64,000 bases of DNA from Ch67 sp041395845 (GTDB lineage: Bacteria > Pseudomonadota > Gammaproteobacteria > Pseudomonadales > Ketobacteraceae), in contig JAWKZS010000006.1 in NCBI GenBank assembly GCA_041395845.1, positions 124,001-188,000 on the forward strand, read 5' to 3'. Below, one piece after another: positions 7,648 through 18,800 of the stretch. The stretch's first letter is position 1. The number at the start of each line of letters is the position of its first letter. Position numbers and translations under genes: made by a program. The notes beneath the pieces were generated by a model. The model had not been told where the DNA came from, did no database searches, and worked only from the letters and a program-made list of their open reading frames with translations.

Positions 7648-10236
7648 TTACTGTGGCAAACGGGCGTTGACGAATTCCACTGCGTCAACCGGCTCCATGC
7701 CATCGAACTGGAAAAATGCCGGCTTGTTAAACCCGTAGAACCACCGGTGAATCGTGATGCTGTCTGATTCATTCAGTCGCATGACGAGATTGTAACCGGA
7801 TCGGGTCAGGGTAAAATCGTTTACACCAATACCAGGGCCAAACTGAACCGTGCCGTGATTGGCAAGGCCGGTTTCTGAATCCACGATCAGATCGTTGCCA
7901 TCCCCCAGATTGAACAGATAGACATCCGCACTGCCATCATCAGATGTATAGCCAAGAGTACCATTCGAGGTAGACGCATAGGCGCCGATCAGCATGTCGT
8001 CGCCGGGGCCCCCGTGCAGTGTGTCGGAATCATCGCCACCGAGCAGGATGTCGTTTCCGGCGCCGCCGTAGAGCAGATCGGTTCCCGATGCTCCATAGAG
8101 ATAGTCGTTGCCTGTATCACCTGTGATGACATCATTACCATTGGTTCCCGTCAGGCGATCGTTTCCGGTAGTACCGTCGATCGAAACGCTCTTGCCAACC
8201 AGAAACTCATTGAGTGTCTGCGCCTCGCCGTTGCCAAATTGAATGTCGCTTGCCTGAAATGCACCAAAGATTTCATAAAGTGTCACGCTGTCGGTGTCGG
8301 TGAGTCGGAAAACTAGCGAAAATCCTGATTTTACCAATGTCACATCTGCGGGTGAAATATCCCCGGCAAATACAACGATATCACTCTCCGCTCCGGTTGC
8401 TCTGTCCTGAACCACAACGTCGTTGCCATCGCCGCGATTGAAAATGATCCTGTCTGCATCATAGTCATCTCCGCTTACCGAGGGCGTACCGTCACTATTG
8501 AACCGCCCCCCGTAGCCAAAGATCCAGTCATCACCTTTGCCGCCCTCGATGACATCGGCCCCGAAACCTCCTTCCAGAATGTCGTTGCCATCGCCACCGA
8601 TCAGCTGATCGTCACCAGAATTGCCAGTCAGCTCGTCATCACCGGCACCGCCGCTGATAATATCGTTACCGATTGAGCCACGGATTGTATCGGCATCGGG
8701 TGTCCCTTGCATTGTGACAGTTCGCCCCTCAATAAAGGTATCGAACAGCACGCTGTCCTGCCCCGGCAGCTGAATATGGCCGACTCGACAATTAGAGTAA
8801 GTTGTACAACCACCAAACCAGTTAAGAATGGTAATCGAGCTGTCGGCATCAAAGGTCAGCTTCAATGCGTTACCCGTTCTGGACAGTGCAATATTGTCAG
8901 CAGTGATATCGCCGGTCAGTTCCAGAATGTCACTGTGTGCAGAGGAGTGACGGGTGGCAATGGTGTCATGTCCATCACCGCTGCTGTAGATGAACCGGTT
9001 ATCGACGCCGGAATCGTATCCCACAGTGGTTACATTGCCCTCGGCATCGAATTGTACGCTGTCAGCCGCCAGCAGGTCGTTGCCGGGTCCGCCGATAAAG
9101 GTATCACCACCATTACCGCCGAACAGAATGTCATTGCCCGGGCCGCCGAACAGCGTATCCCGTCCGTTGTTTCCACGTAGAAAATCGTTGCCTTCCCCGC
9201 CATAAACCGTGTCATCGGCATTGCTGCCGACAAATTCGTCGTCACCGTCCGTGAGGGATTCGATCTGTACAACCGCATCCTGCAACGAGTAAAACTGAAT
9301 CTGGGTGCCATCCGCGAAAACGAACAGGTTCAGTCGATTGACGCTGTCGGCATACCAGTCGACAAAGGTGATGCTGCGTTCTGTTTCACCGATTGCCACT
9401 GCAAACGTGAGGTTCTGACCGGATTTGAACAGGGTGATATCGCTCAGTGTGATGCCTGCACCAAAGAAGACACTGCCATAATGCGGGTCACTGGTGGCGT
9501 TGTTGATGGTCTGTAAGGCTGGGCTGTCGGCATTCAGATAAAGCGCTGAGGTGCAATGCGCAGGTGGCGTCACCTCGCTGTCCGTGTGGATGCCGGCCAG
9601 GGTCTGGGTAAAGGTCTGTACGGCATTGCAATCCAGATCGGAATTGCCATTCAGATGAATCTGCTGCAGCTGACTCAGTGCGTTCAATGGCGCGAGATCG
9701 GCGATATCGTTGTTCGCCAGATCCAGCGTCTTGAGATTCAGCAGGTTCGCAAGTGCCGAGATATCACTGATGGCCATGCCGCTAAGGTCCAGATATTCCA
9801 GGGCGGTCAGTTGGCCGACGCTCGCCAGATCCGTCAGGGCATTTTCGCCTAGATCAAGCGTGCGCAGTTGACCAGCCAACGGCAGTAATTCGTCAATATT
9901 GCTCAAACCGGCATTGGCAACACGAAGGGCTTGCAGTGCAGTAAGTTGCTCAATTTCGCTCAGGTTTGCCAGAGTGGCGTTCGTGCAGCTGACTTCGGAA
10001 ATGTTGGCCAGGGTGCCGCGGTAATTGAGCAGGCTCAGGGTTTCGCCGTTTTCGATGACCGTACAGGTGTCGGTAGCTGACTGCAGAAACACGGGCAGCG
10101 TTGTGAGCGGTTGCGGTTCAGGTTGTGCGGCGCGATTGTCGTCGCTGCTGCCACCGCCTCCGCCACCGCCGCCACAGGCGGTCAGCAGGCTGGAAAGGAT
10201 AAGGGTGCTCAAAAGGCTTCGTTTGCCGGGAAACAT
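7648..10236 (-). CDS. Lipoprotein with leucine-rich repeats and RTX calcium-binding repeats
   Basis: The 862-residue product begins with a lipoprotein signal (lipobox LLTAC, Cys21) followed by eight glycines and a Ser/Asp linker. Residues about 85-205 hold SDS22/internalin-type leucine-rich repeats (LRTLDLGENALTDLASVG). The rest alternates four copies of a roughly 60-residue beta module (starting near 252, 428, 615 and 792, each with a Lys/Arg-Ser/Thr-Gly core such as LVKSGFSLVFRL) with three blocks of GGxGxDxLx nonapeptides (near 332-392, 505-578, 682-748) that bind calcium. The lipobox means Sec export and membrane anchoring rather than classical type I secretion. A role in adhesion or surface structuring is likely but unproven. 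The upstream gene on the same strand encodes a small membrane protein. Confidence 0.85.
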   Translation of the reverse strand: MFPGKRSLLSTLILSSLLTACGGGGGGGGSSDDNRAAQPEPQPLTTLPVFLQSATDTCTVIENGETLSLLNYRGTLANISEVSCTNATLANLSEIEQLTALQALRVANAGLSNIDELLPLAGQLRTLDLGENALTDLASVGQLTALEYLDLSGMAISDISALANLLNLKTLDLANNDIADLAPLNALSQLQQIHLNGNSDLDCNAVQTFTQTLAGIHTDSEVTPPAHCTSALYLNADSPALQTINNATSDPHYGSVFFGAGITLSDITLFKSGQNLTFAVAIGETERSITFVDWYADSVNRLNLFVFADGTQIQFYSLQDAVVQIESLTDGDDEFVGSNADDTVYGGEGNDFLRGNNGRDTLFGGPGNDILFGGNGGDTFIGGPGNDLLAADSVQFDAEGNVTTVGYDSGVDNRFIYSSGDGHDTIATRHSSAHSDILELTGDITADNIALSRTGNALKLTFDADSSITILNWFGGCTTYSNCRVGHIQLPGQDSVLFDTFIEGRTVTMQGTPDADTIRGSIGNDIISGGAGDDELTGNSGDDQLIGGDGNDILEGGFGADVIEGGKGDDWIFGYGGRFNSDGTPSVSGDDYDADRIIFNRGDGNDVVVQDRATGAESDIVVFAGDISPADVTLVKSGFSLVFRLTDTDSVTLYEIFGAFQASDIQFGNGEAQTLNEFLVGKSVSIDGTTGNDRLTGTNGNDVITGDTGNDYLYGASGTDLLYGGAGNDILLGGDDSDTLHGGPGDDMLIGAYASTSNGTLGYTSDDGSADVYLFNLGDGNDLIVDSETGLANHGTVQFGPGIGVNDFTLTRSGYNLVMRLNESDSITIHRWFYGFNKPAFFQFDGMEPVDAVEFVNARLPQ

Positions 10237-10352
10237 GGGTGTTCTACTCCTGTCGTTGAATACGCTCCTGCGTGTTCTAAAAGAGACAGGGAGTGGGCAA
10301 ACAATCCGGTGAAATTTATGAAATGGTTATTGTGTGCGACCCTGACGTGGAA

Positions 10353-10751
10353 TCACCGCACAAACCCCAGATTACGATACAGCCGCCAGTGCACCGCAAA
10401 GATCAGCATCCCGACCACGGCAATCAGAATTCGCAGTGCGGTGAACACCCACGGTGGAATCCAGCTGACGTCGTTGGCCGCATCGGCTTCGGTATCTGGT
10501 TCGGGCGAGTGGTAGGGTGAAATGACGGCGGCGGTGGCCCGGCTCGACAGTTCCAGGCTGGGAACCGATACGGTGCAGTTCGTGCAGGCGACAGTGCCTT
10601 CCGTCACGAACTGATACACCTGATGCTGTTCGATTTCATTGGCCGAGGCCATGGCGGCACGCCACAGGGGAATCGCGGCAATCAGCAGTACAGAGAGCGC
10701 CGTGACCACACACACCAGCAAAGCGTACAGGCGCAGCAGGGAATGATTCAT
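10353..10751 (-). CDS. Small membrane protein with two helices, unknown function
   Basis: The 132-residue product is not recognised. It has a hydrophobic helix at about residues 8-30 and a second at about 98-120, with a roughly 65-residue loop between them. If the loop is outside, it carries a CTNC motif that could form a disulfide or bind metal, and an acidic stretch (SPEPDTEADAAND). It precedes the RTX lipoprotein gene on the same strand with a 116-base gap, so the two may be co-expressed. There is no terminator in the gap. Confidence 0.6.
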   Translation of the reverse strand: MNHSLLRLYALLVCVVTALSVLLIAAIPLWRAAMASANEIEQHQVYQFVTEGTVACTNCTVSVPSLELSSRATAAVISPYHSPEPDTEADAANDVSWIPPWVFTALRILIAVVGMLIFAVHWRLYRNLGFVR

Positions 10752-10927
10752 TCTTGTGGTTTGCGCCGCCCTTCCCGGGCCGGCTCCTGATAACTTCCAT
10801 AAATTGATCGCGCCACAAAGCCAGCGTGATCACCCCAATGAGTGGCCGCAACAGGACGGCGGCCCAAGGCTTCCATTCTCGCTGCGGAATCATTCCAAGT
10901 AAAGGCGCTTGGCGATCCGCTGAGTCA

Positions 10928-10951
10928 TGATCTAAGGTTTCTTATAGATCA
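10928..10951. promoter_or_regulatory. Inverted repeat, candidate operator of the oxidase-kinase operon
   Basis: TGATCTA (10928-10934) and TAGATCA (10945-10951) are perfect inverted 7-mers separated by 10 bases, 45 bases upstream of the amine-oxidase start. Spacing of about 17 bases between half-site centres suits a dimeric regulator. No transcription-factor gene is adjacent, so the binding protein is unknown. Confidence 0.45.
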
Positions 10952-10996
10952 ATGAGTTCTACCTCTTTCCCCTCCCTGCGCAAGGAATGCTGACCC

Positions 10997-12865
10997 GTGC
11001 AATTGCATCTGAACCTGACACTGCCCCGTGTCGAAAGTGCCTGTGACAACTGGTTACCCCATTTTCCCAATCCGGCGGATTTCCGTTTCGACTATTTTCG
11101 CCTGCTGCACAATGCCCCTTCCGGTCTGGGCAGGATGGATGGTGCGCCTCGCCGGGTGGCCGTTGTAGGGGCCGGTGCCGCCGGCATGACAGCAGCGCGG
11201 GAACTCCTGCGCTGTGGGGCGGACGTTACGCTGTATGAAGCATCCGACCGGATCGGCGGGCGGCTGTTTACCCGCAACAATCCCGTCAACCCGGCGTTTT
11301 CCGGTATGGAAATGGGCGCCATGCGCATGCCGTTCTTTGAGAAGCCTGGTGATCGTAATTGCCTGCTGGAGTATTACCTGCAGGCAGAAGTGGACCCTCA
11401 GCACAAAGCCGTCTGTCACCAGTTTCCCAACCCCGGCAGTGCGCCGGGCAATACCGGGATCTACCTGAATGAAGGGCTTGGGCCCCGGGTGGATTTTCCG
11501 CGGCCGGCGCTGATCGACTGGCCTTACGGCAAACAGCCGGCCAATGCGGATATCCAGTACCTGGCCGCCAAGGCGACGCGCTTTGTGACCTTTGTGACGG
11601 ATTACATCAAGAATATCTATGTCGAAAACAGTCAGCGCTGGACGGAGCTGTGGCAGAAGATGGTCGCGCACTATCAAAGCATGACGTTCGATGATCTGGT
11701 GATGGCGCCGGCGATGAATGTGTATGCGGTGGATGACGGCAACTTTGGCGGCTTTGGCATGAATGCCGACGAAGCCAATCTGCTTTACACGATCGGCACT
11801 GGCGACGGCAGTTGGGGTGCGTTTTACAGTATTGGTGCGTTGTGGTTTTTACGCTGCACGCTGTTTGGTTTTGGCGGGTCCAATCTGCAGACTGTCAGTG
11901 GTTATGGTGCAGCGGAATCCATGCCTTTCTATGGCGTGCCGGTACAGGATTCTGCGGGCAACCCGTTGCCCTCGCCCACCTATCGCGGCATTCAGTCGCT
12001 GGTGGAATATCTGTTCTTCGCCAAAGCACTCCAACAGGCACAATCTCTGTATGAATCCGATCGTGCCCGCCTGTTCACGCGTACGCCGGTTGCCCGGATT
12101 CACCGTCGCGATGATGGCCGGATCGAGCTGCATACCGCAGGCGGACAGATGGATATCTACGACGAGGTCTTTGTCAGTGCGTCCCAGTGGGCGACCCAGA
12201 TGTCGATGCAGTTTTCCGGTTTCAGCCAGGCGCAACTGCCCCAGCGCAAGATCACCGCGTCGCACACCCAGCACAACATTTCCAGCTACAAACTGTTTTT
12301 TCCGCTGCGGGAACAGTACTGGCTACGGGCGGACAACCGTATTCCACAGGTCTTGGTCACCGATACCTATATTCAGGACGCTTACGCCCTGGCATGGCAG
12401 GGGCCGGAGCGTGATCCCGGCGTGATCCTGGCCAGTTACACTTGGGAAGATGATTCACTGAAACTGTTACCTTATGATGAAAAAGCCCTGGTACAGAAGG
12501 TGCTTGAAAAGCTGCGGCAGATCACCGTGGACACCGTGGGCCAGGATATCACTGCCTACATTGCACAGGACCGACCGGTAATGATTCAATGGATTCGTGA
12601 ACCGGGTTACAACGGTTGCGCCAAGTTGTACCGACAGCGGGATGAAGCGGCGAATTTCATTGATCTGTCTTACAACCAGGATTTCGGTGGCCAATCACAT
12701 CTGTATTTCATCGGGGAGAATTACGGTGTCGAAGGTGGCTGGACCGAACCCGCGCTGCGTTCAGCTATCGATGCGGTGATGCAGTGGCTGCATCAGCATC
12801 AGGGTCAGTTCATGGTGCAGGATTTTGATTTTGGTCGCGACTATCCCCGCTGGTCGCTTCGCTAG
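10997..12865 (+). CDS. Flavin monoamine / L-amino-acid oxidase family protein
   Basis: This 622-residue FAD enzyme of the amine-oxidase superfamily oxidises amines or amino acids with release of ammonia and peroxide, or acts as a monooxygenase. The dinucleotide-binding motif VVGAGAAGMTAAREL is at about residues 54-70, continuing to YEASDRIGGRLFTRN. The C-terminal FAD-contact segment is GENYGVEGGWTEPALRSAID. The roughly 50-residue extension before the Rossmann motif resembles tryptophan 2-monooxygenase-type enzymes. The GTG start at 10997 follows AAGGA at a 10-base spacing; no in-frame ATG is near. It is the first gene of an operon with a giant hybrid kinase and a diguanylate cyclase, an unusual link of an oxidase to signalling. 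The substrate is not predictable. Confidence 0.85.
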   Translation: MQLHLNLTLPRVESACDNWLPHFPNPADFRFDYFRLLHNAPSGLGRMDGAPRRVAVVGAGAAGMTAARELLRCGADVTLYEASDRIGGRLFTRNNPVNPAFSGMEMGAMRMPFFEKPGDRNCLLEYYLQAEVDPQHKAVCHQFPNPGSAPGNTGIYLNEGLGPRVDFPRPALIDWPYGKQPANADIQYLAAKATRFVTFVTDYIKNIYVENSQRWTELWQKMVAHYQSMTFDDLVMAPAMNVYAVDDGNFGGFGMNADEANLLYTIGTGDGSWGAFYSIGALWFLRCTLFGFGGSNLQTVSGYGAAESMPFYGVPVQDSAGNPLPSPTYRGIQSLVEYLFFAKALQQAQSLYESDRARLFTRTPVARIHRRDDGRIELHTAGGQMDIYDEVFVSASQWATQMSMQFSGFSQAQLPQRKITASHTQHNISSYKLFFPLREQYWLRADNRIPQVLVTDTYIQDAYALAWQGPERDPGVILASYTWEDDSLKLLPYDEKALVQKVLEKLRQITVDTVGQDITAYIAQDRPVMIQWIREPGYNGCAKLYRQRDEAANFIDLSYNQDFGGQSHLYFIGENYGVEGGWTEPALRSAIDAVMQWLHQHQGQFMVQDFDFGRDYPRWSLR

Positions 12866-12881
12866 GTGAGTATTGCAGTTT

Positions 12882-15800
12882 ATGGAACTGAGGATGGGCG
12901 ACTGGGACATCAGCGACATCGTGGTGGAAGGCGCGCACCATTGTCTGTATCGCGCGTCGAAGCACGGTCAGTCTTATCTGGTGCGGTTGTGTCGCCCTGG
13001 TGATGCAGCCTGGCCGGTCGCAGAGGACTGGCAGCAGGAGGTTTCCCGCGGTGCCCGCTGGCAGCTGGACGGTTTGCTGCGTCCCCTGACCGTTGAGCAG
13101 GCGCCGGATTATTGTGTGCTGGTGTATGAAGCATTCGACGGCATTTCGCTGGCGCAATGGCTCGACCATCACCAGCCGGGCATTCAGCACAAGCTGCAGT
13201 GCGCGCTTCAGCTGGTGCGTTTGCTGTCCGATCTGCATGTGCAGGGCTGGCTGATCAATGCGCTGTGCCCCGAATCCATTCTGATCAATCCCGGGGCGCA
13301 GCAGGTTTGCCTGGCCGATTGCAGTGCAGCATCACCGCTGGGAATCGGCCGGAGTGAAGAGGAACAAACAGAAAACCTGCGCGAGCTGCATTTCCAGTCA
13401 CCGGAAGCCAGTGGTCGCACCAATCAGGCGCCGGATCATCGTAGCGACTTCTATTCCCTCGGCATTCTGTTGTACCGGCTGTTCACCGGCGTAGAGCCAT
13501 TCCAGAGCAGCGATGCCAATAATCTGATCTACCAGCATCTGGCGACCATTCCGGTGGTGCCTGCTGCCGTGGCCGGTGACATTCCGCCGGTGATCAGCGG
13601 CATCATCATGAAACTGCTGGCGAAGTCGCCGGCGGAGCGCTATCAGAATCATGCTGGTCTGCAGGCGGATCTGCAGCATTGCCTGCAGCTGCTGGAGCGG
13701 GGCGACGAACTGGTGGCGTTTGAAATCGGCACGCAGGATGGTATCGGCACGTTCATGCTGACGTCATCGCTGATTGGCCGTGACAGTGAGCTGGCGCTGC
13801 TGCAGCAACGTTTTGCCAATGTCTGCGCGGGACAGTTTGAATGTGTGTTGATTGCCGGCTATTCGGGCATTGGCAAATCCCGCCTGATGCAGGAATTGCA
13901 CGGCAGTATCCGGCGCAGTCGCGGTTTCTTCTGTGCCGGTAAATTCGAACAGTTCCGGCGCGATGTGCCCTATGCGGCGATTGTCGAGGCGCTGGCCGAT
14001 CTGCTGAACCATGTATTGAGTCAGCCCCGTGAGGTGTTCGAACACTGGCAGCACGCATTGCAGGATGCGCTGGGCAGTGATGCTGCGATGCTGTTGCCGC
14101 TGATGCCGGATCTCGAACTGATCATCGGGCCGCAGGCACCATTGGGTGTGCTGTCTGCCATCGAGAATGAAAACCGCATCAAGGCGACCTTTATCCGTTT
14201 CTGCCGGGTGTTTGCCAGCCGGCAGCATCCGCTGGTGCTGTTTCTGGATGATCTGCAATGGGCTGATACCGCGTCGTTGCGGCTGCTGGAAAGCCTGGTG
14301 TCGGTGGCGGCGGATGCCAGCATCCTGCTGGTGGGGGCCTATCGCGACAACGAAGTCGATGGCAGCCATCCACTGTGGTACCTGAAACAGGAGTTGCAAC
14401 AGCAGCAGCCCAACCTGCTCGATCTGCAGCTGGGGCCACTGCAGGAAGCGGATGTCGCACGTTTCATCGCGGAAACCCTGCACAGCCGCGTCGACGATGT
14501 CACGACGATGGCCCAGGTGCTGCATGGCAAGACCTTGGGCAATCCGTTTTTTCTGTCCCGCTATCTGACCCAGTTGTATGAAAATGGCGTGATCCAGTTT
14601 GATGCGGCGCAGTGTCGCTGGTGCTGGAATGACGATGAAATCCGCGCGCTGTCGCTGGCAGACAACGTCGTGGAACTGCTCAGTGCGAAGATCCGTCAGT
14701 ATCCGCAACCCACCATCGATCTGCTCATGCGGGCGTCCCTGCTGGGAACGCGTTTCCGGCTGGAAGCGCTGGCGGCGGTGGCAGGACACGCGTTGCCAGC
14801 CAGTCATCAGCTGCTTACACCCGCAGTCATGGATGGGTTGCTGGAAGATCCTGACGGCTGGCACGAACATGACGATGATCCGGTGCGGTTGCGCACGGTA
14901 CAGCTGCGCTTCAGCCATGACCGGATTCAGCAGGCCGCCCGTGAACTGGCGGAAATGGCGTTCACCAATCTGGCGCAGATCCAGCTCGACATGGGCAGGG
15001 CGCTACTGGCACTGGAGCGCGCGCAGGGGCGTCACGATCCCACGTTTGAAATTCTCGAACATATCAACGCCGGCCGTCATTGTGTTAGCGACGAAAAGGA
15101 ACTGCTGGCTTATGCCCGCCTGAATCTGCAGCTGGGGCAAAAAGCCAAGCAGTCGTCGGCGTATCATACGGCCTGGCATACGCTGGCGGCGGCGCATCAT
15201 TTTATCGGCCGCTATGGTCTTGCCCGTGAGCGGGAACTGGCGCTGGATATCATGCGGGAACTGGCAGAGTGCGCCTATCTGGATGGTGAATTCAGTCGTG
15301 CCGACGCGCTCTATCCCCAACTGGCCGGACTGACCGAAACACCACTGGAAAAAATCCGCTATCTGTCGGTGCAGGCCAACCAATATCAGCTGCAGGGCCG
15401 TTTCAACGATGCCCTGCGGGTCATCAACAGCGGTATCGCGCTGGTAGGCATACGCTTTCCCCAGCAACCCGACGCCCTGCAGGCCAGTCTGGAAACCGAA
15501 TACCGGATTCTGCATGACGCGTTTTCTGCCGCCCAACCACCGGATCCGGGCGAGCTGCCGGAAATGACCGATCCGGTGCTGATTGCCTCGATGGAGTTGC
15601 TGCGGGTGCAGTGGTACGCCTCGTATCTGGTTGGCAATGTCGATTTGAACAGCCTGATTGCGCTGACCATCTCGCGCCTGTCATTGCAGCAGGGATTGTG
15701 CGACATATCGGCGTTCGGATTTGTCACCAGTGCGCTGGTTGCCAGTCTGGTCAAGGGTAATCCCGGACTGGCGAACACGCTGGGGGAATACGCCATCGCG

Positions 15801-18800
15801 CTTGCTGATACCCGTCACAGTGGTTCCATTCGCGGCACCGTGTATCTGCTCTACACCACGTTCACCCGTCACTGGCATCATCCGGTGCAGAGTTCCGAGC
15901 GCTTTTTCAAGATTGCGTGGGAGTGCGCGGCAGCTGCCAGCGATTATGTGACGGCCGGTTACGTCATCAATGTCCGTTCAACCGATCGCCTGATCGCCGG
16001 CCGTCCGCTGCTGGAACTGGAAGGCTTGTACCGGCAGGAAATCGAGTATCTGAAAAAGGTACGCCAGAAGGATATGGAAGATGCCACCATTGCCGGTGGC
16101 CTGCAGCCGGTGCTGGCCTTGCTGGGAAAAACGGCAGACCCTTATTGCTTCGACGATGACAGCTTTTCCGAAGCGGAATATCTGCAGACCTATCGCAACA
16201 CCGGTTTACACCAGGCCTACTTCTATCAGGCCCGCATTCGCCACGGCTTCATCATGCAGTCTCCGGATCTGGCTGAACTGGCGGACCGCTATCTGCTGGT
16301 GGAGCAGTTTGTACCGGGACAATGCAAAGTCAGCGAAGCCAACTTTTACGGCGCGCTGATTCACGCCCAGCTGGCGCAGCCGGGCGTTGCAGATAACCAC
16401 TGGCAGACCCTGGCGGTCATCCGGGAAAAATTCCTGCGCTGGGAGCGTGACTGCCGGGCGAATTTTTTCCACAAGCGACTGCTGATCGATGCGGAACTGC
16501 AACGTTTGGCCGGGCAGGAACGGGCCGCGTTCCAGCTGTATGAACAGGCCATCGATGAAGCCGAAATTGCGGGCTTCAGTCACTGTGCCGCTGTCAGCCA
16601 CGAATGTTATGCGCGGGCGTTGCAGCAGGCCGGGCTGGGCAAAACCGCCGCGCTCTACATCAATCGCGCCTATTACTGGTATGGCCAGTGGGGCGCCATC
16701 GCCAAGCAGCGTCAACTGATGCAGCGCTGGCCCCAGGTGCTGTTTGATTCCCGCGCGCCGTTGCGGCCGGAACGGGATACGGCAGCGCTGGATCTGCAGG
16801 CCCTGTTCAAGGCTGCCAATCTGATTACCCGCACGGTCAAGCGCACCGAACTCACCGAAACCCTGTTGCAACTGCTGCGGGAATTTTCCGGTGCCACCTA
16901 TGCAGCCCTGGTGCATGCGGAACAGGAGCAGCTCAGTCTGCTCGCGCACACTGCTGGCAGGGCGGATCATAGTGTGGTGAATGAACCGGGGGAAATTCCC
17001 CTGGAGTCTGATGTGGCGGCGCGGGCTGTACCGTTCAACCTGATCCGCTTCGTGCACAAGACGCGGCTGTCTAAAGTCATGAACGAACCGGGCGAATGGG
17101 ACGACTGGGCGCAATCCCCAGCCTTTGTCCAGCGCTCGCCACTGTCCATCATCTGTCATCCGATCACCGGACAAAGTGGCGTCATCGGTATTCTGTATCT
17201 GGAAAACAATCTCACTACCCAGGCATTCAACAATGCCCGTCTGCAGGCGGTGAACCTGCTTGCCCAGCAGGCCGCTGTCGCCATCGAAAATGCGGTGCTG
17301 TACGAACAGATGGAATCGCGCATTGAACAGCGCACGGTGGAGCTGGTTGAGGCCAAACAGAAAGCCGAAGAGGCCACCGAAGCCAAGTCGCAGTTTCTGG
17401 CCAAGATGAGCCATGAAATCCGCACGCCGCTGAATGCCATCGTTGGTCTGGGGCGGCTGGCGCAGAAAAATGCCGAGGATCTCGAGCAGCAGGATTACCT
17501 GGAGAAAATGCTCGAATCCGCCGATGTGCTGCTGAGTCTGGTGAATCACCTGCTGGATTTTTCCCGGATCGAGGCGGGCAAACTCACCTTCGAGAATGTG
17601 CCCTTTGCCATCGAGCGCCTGTTGCAGCAGGCGGTGAACCTGAACGCGCTCAAAGCCAGTGCCAAGGGGCTGGAACTGGTGATGGACATCGACCCGCAGT
17701 TGCCACCGATCCTGCAGGGTGATCCGCTGCGGCTGCAGCAGATTCTGGTAAACCTGATTAGCAATGCAGTGAAATTTACTGACACCGGCACGGTGCTGGT
17801 GTCGTTGCACCGCAAGGATGAAACCACGCGCAAAGTCATTCTACATGCCACCGTCATGGACACCGGGATTGGCATGACACCAGAACAGCAGTCCCGCCTG
17901 TTCCAGGCCTTTACCCAGGCCGATGATTCCGTTACCCGCAAATATGGCGGTTCGGGCCTGGGACTGGTGATCTGCAAGCAGCTGTGCGAACTCATGGGCG
18001 GGCGCATCTGGATCGAAAGCGAAAAGGATCGCGGTACCCGTTTCCATTTCACGGTGGTGCTGAACAAGGCGTCGCAACAGGAACCACCGGCGCCAGCGGC
18101 CGTTTCCGCGCGGCAGCGGCGCGCCCTGTTGATTGACGACAACCCCTGGGTGCGTGATGTACTGGGGCGCCTGGGTCAACGCCTGGGCCTGCAGATGGAT
18201 CTTGCCGACAGTGCGCCACGGGCGATCGAGCTGCTGCAACAGCGGGAGAACGGCAAATCGCCCTACGAGCTGCTGCTGCTGGACTGGCGCATGCCGGAGC
18301 GGGATGGCGTCGATATCTGGCATTACCTGCAACACCTGCAGCTCGATCGCTTTCCGGTGTATTTCATGATTTCTGCCTATGATCGCGAAGCCGCCAAGAC
18401 CCGCCTGGGCAGTGCGGCGCCGCAACGCTTTCTGGAAAAGCCGGTGAGCCCCTCGGCGCTGGCGCAGCTGTTGGCCCAGCTTGATTCACCCCAGCCGATC
18501 ACGCAGACCCATCTCACCACCCTGACGCCCCAGGTGCCGGATCTGTCCGCCTACCGTCTGCTGCTGGTGGAGGACAATGCCATCAACCGGCAGGTGGCAC
18601 TGGGTTTCCTGGCGGATACCGGTGCCCGGGTACAGTGGGCCGAACACGGAGCCGAGGCCCTGGAACAGCTGGCCCGGCAGCCGTTTGATCTGGTGCTGAT
18701 GGACGTGCAGATGCCGGTGATGGATGGCCTCACAGCGGTACGGCAGATTCGCGCCGATGCCCGCTGGCAGGCATTGCCGGTGATCGCCATGACCGCCCAC

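Noticed and set aside
10636..10893. Small 85-codon frame with a hydrophobic start, minus strand
   Set aside because: It overlaps the start of the 10353-10751 gene by 116 bases and its second half is that gene's other frame; no ribosome site was seen.
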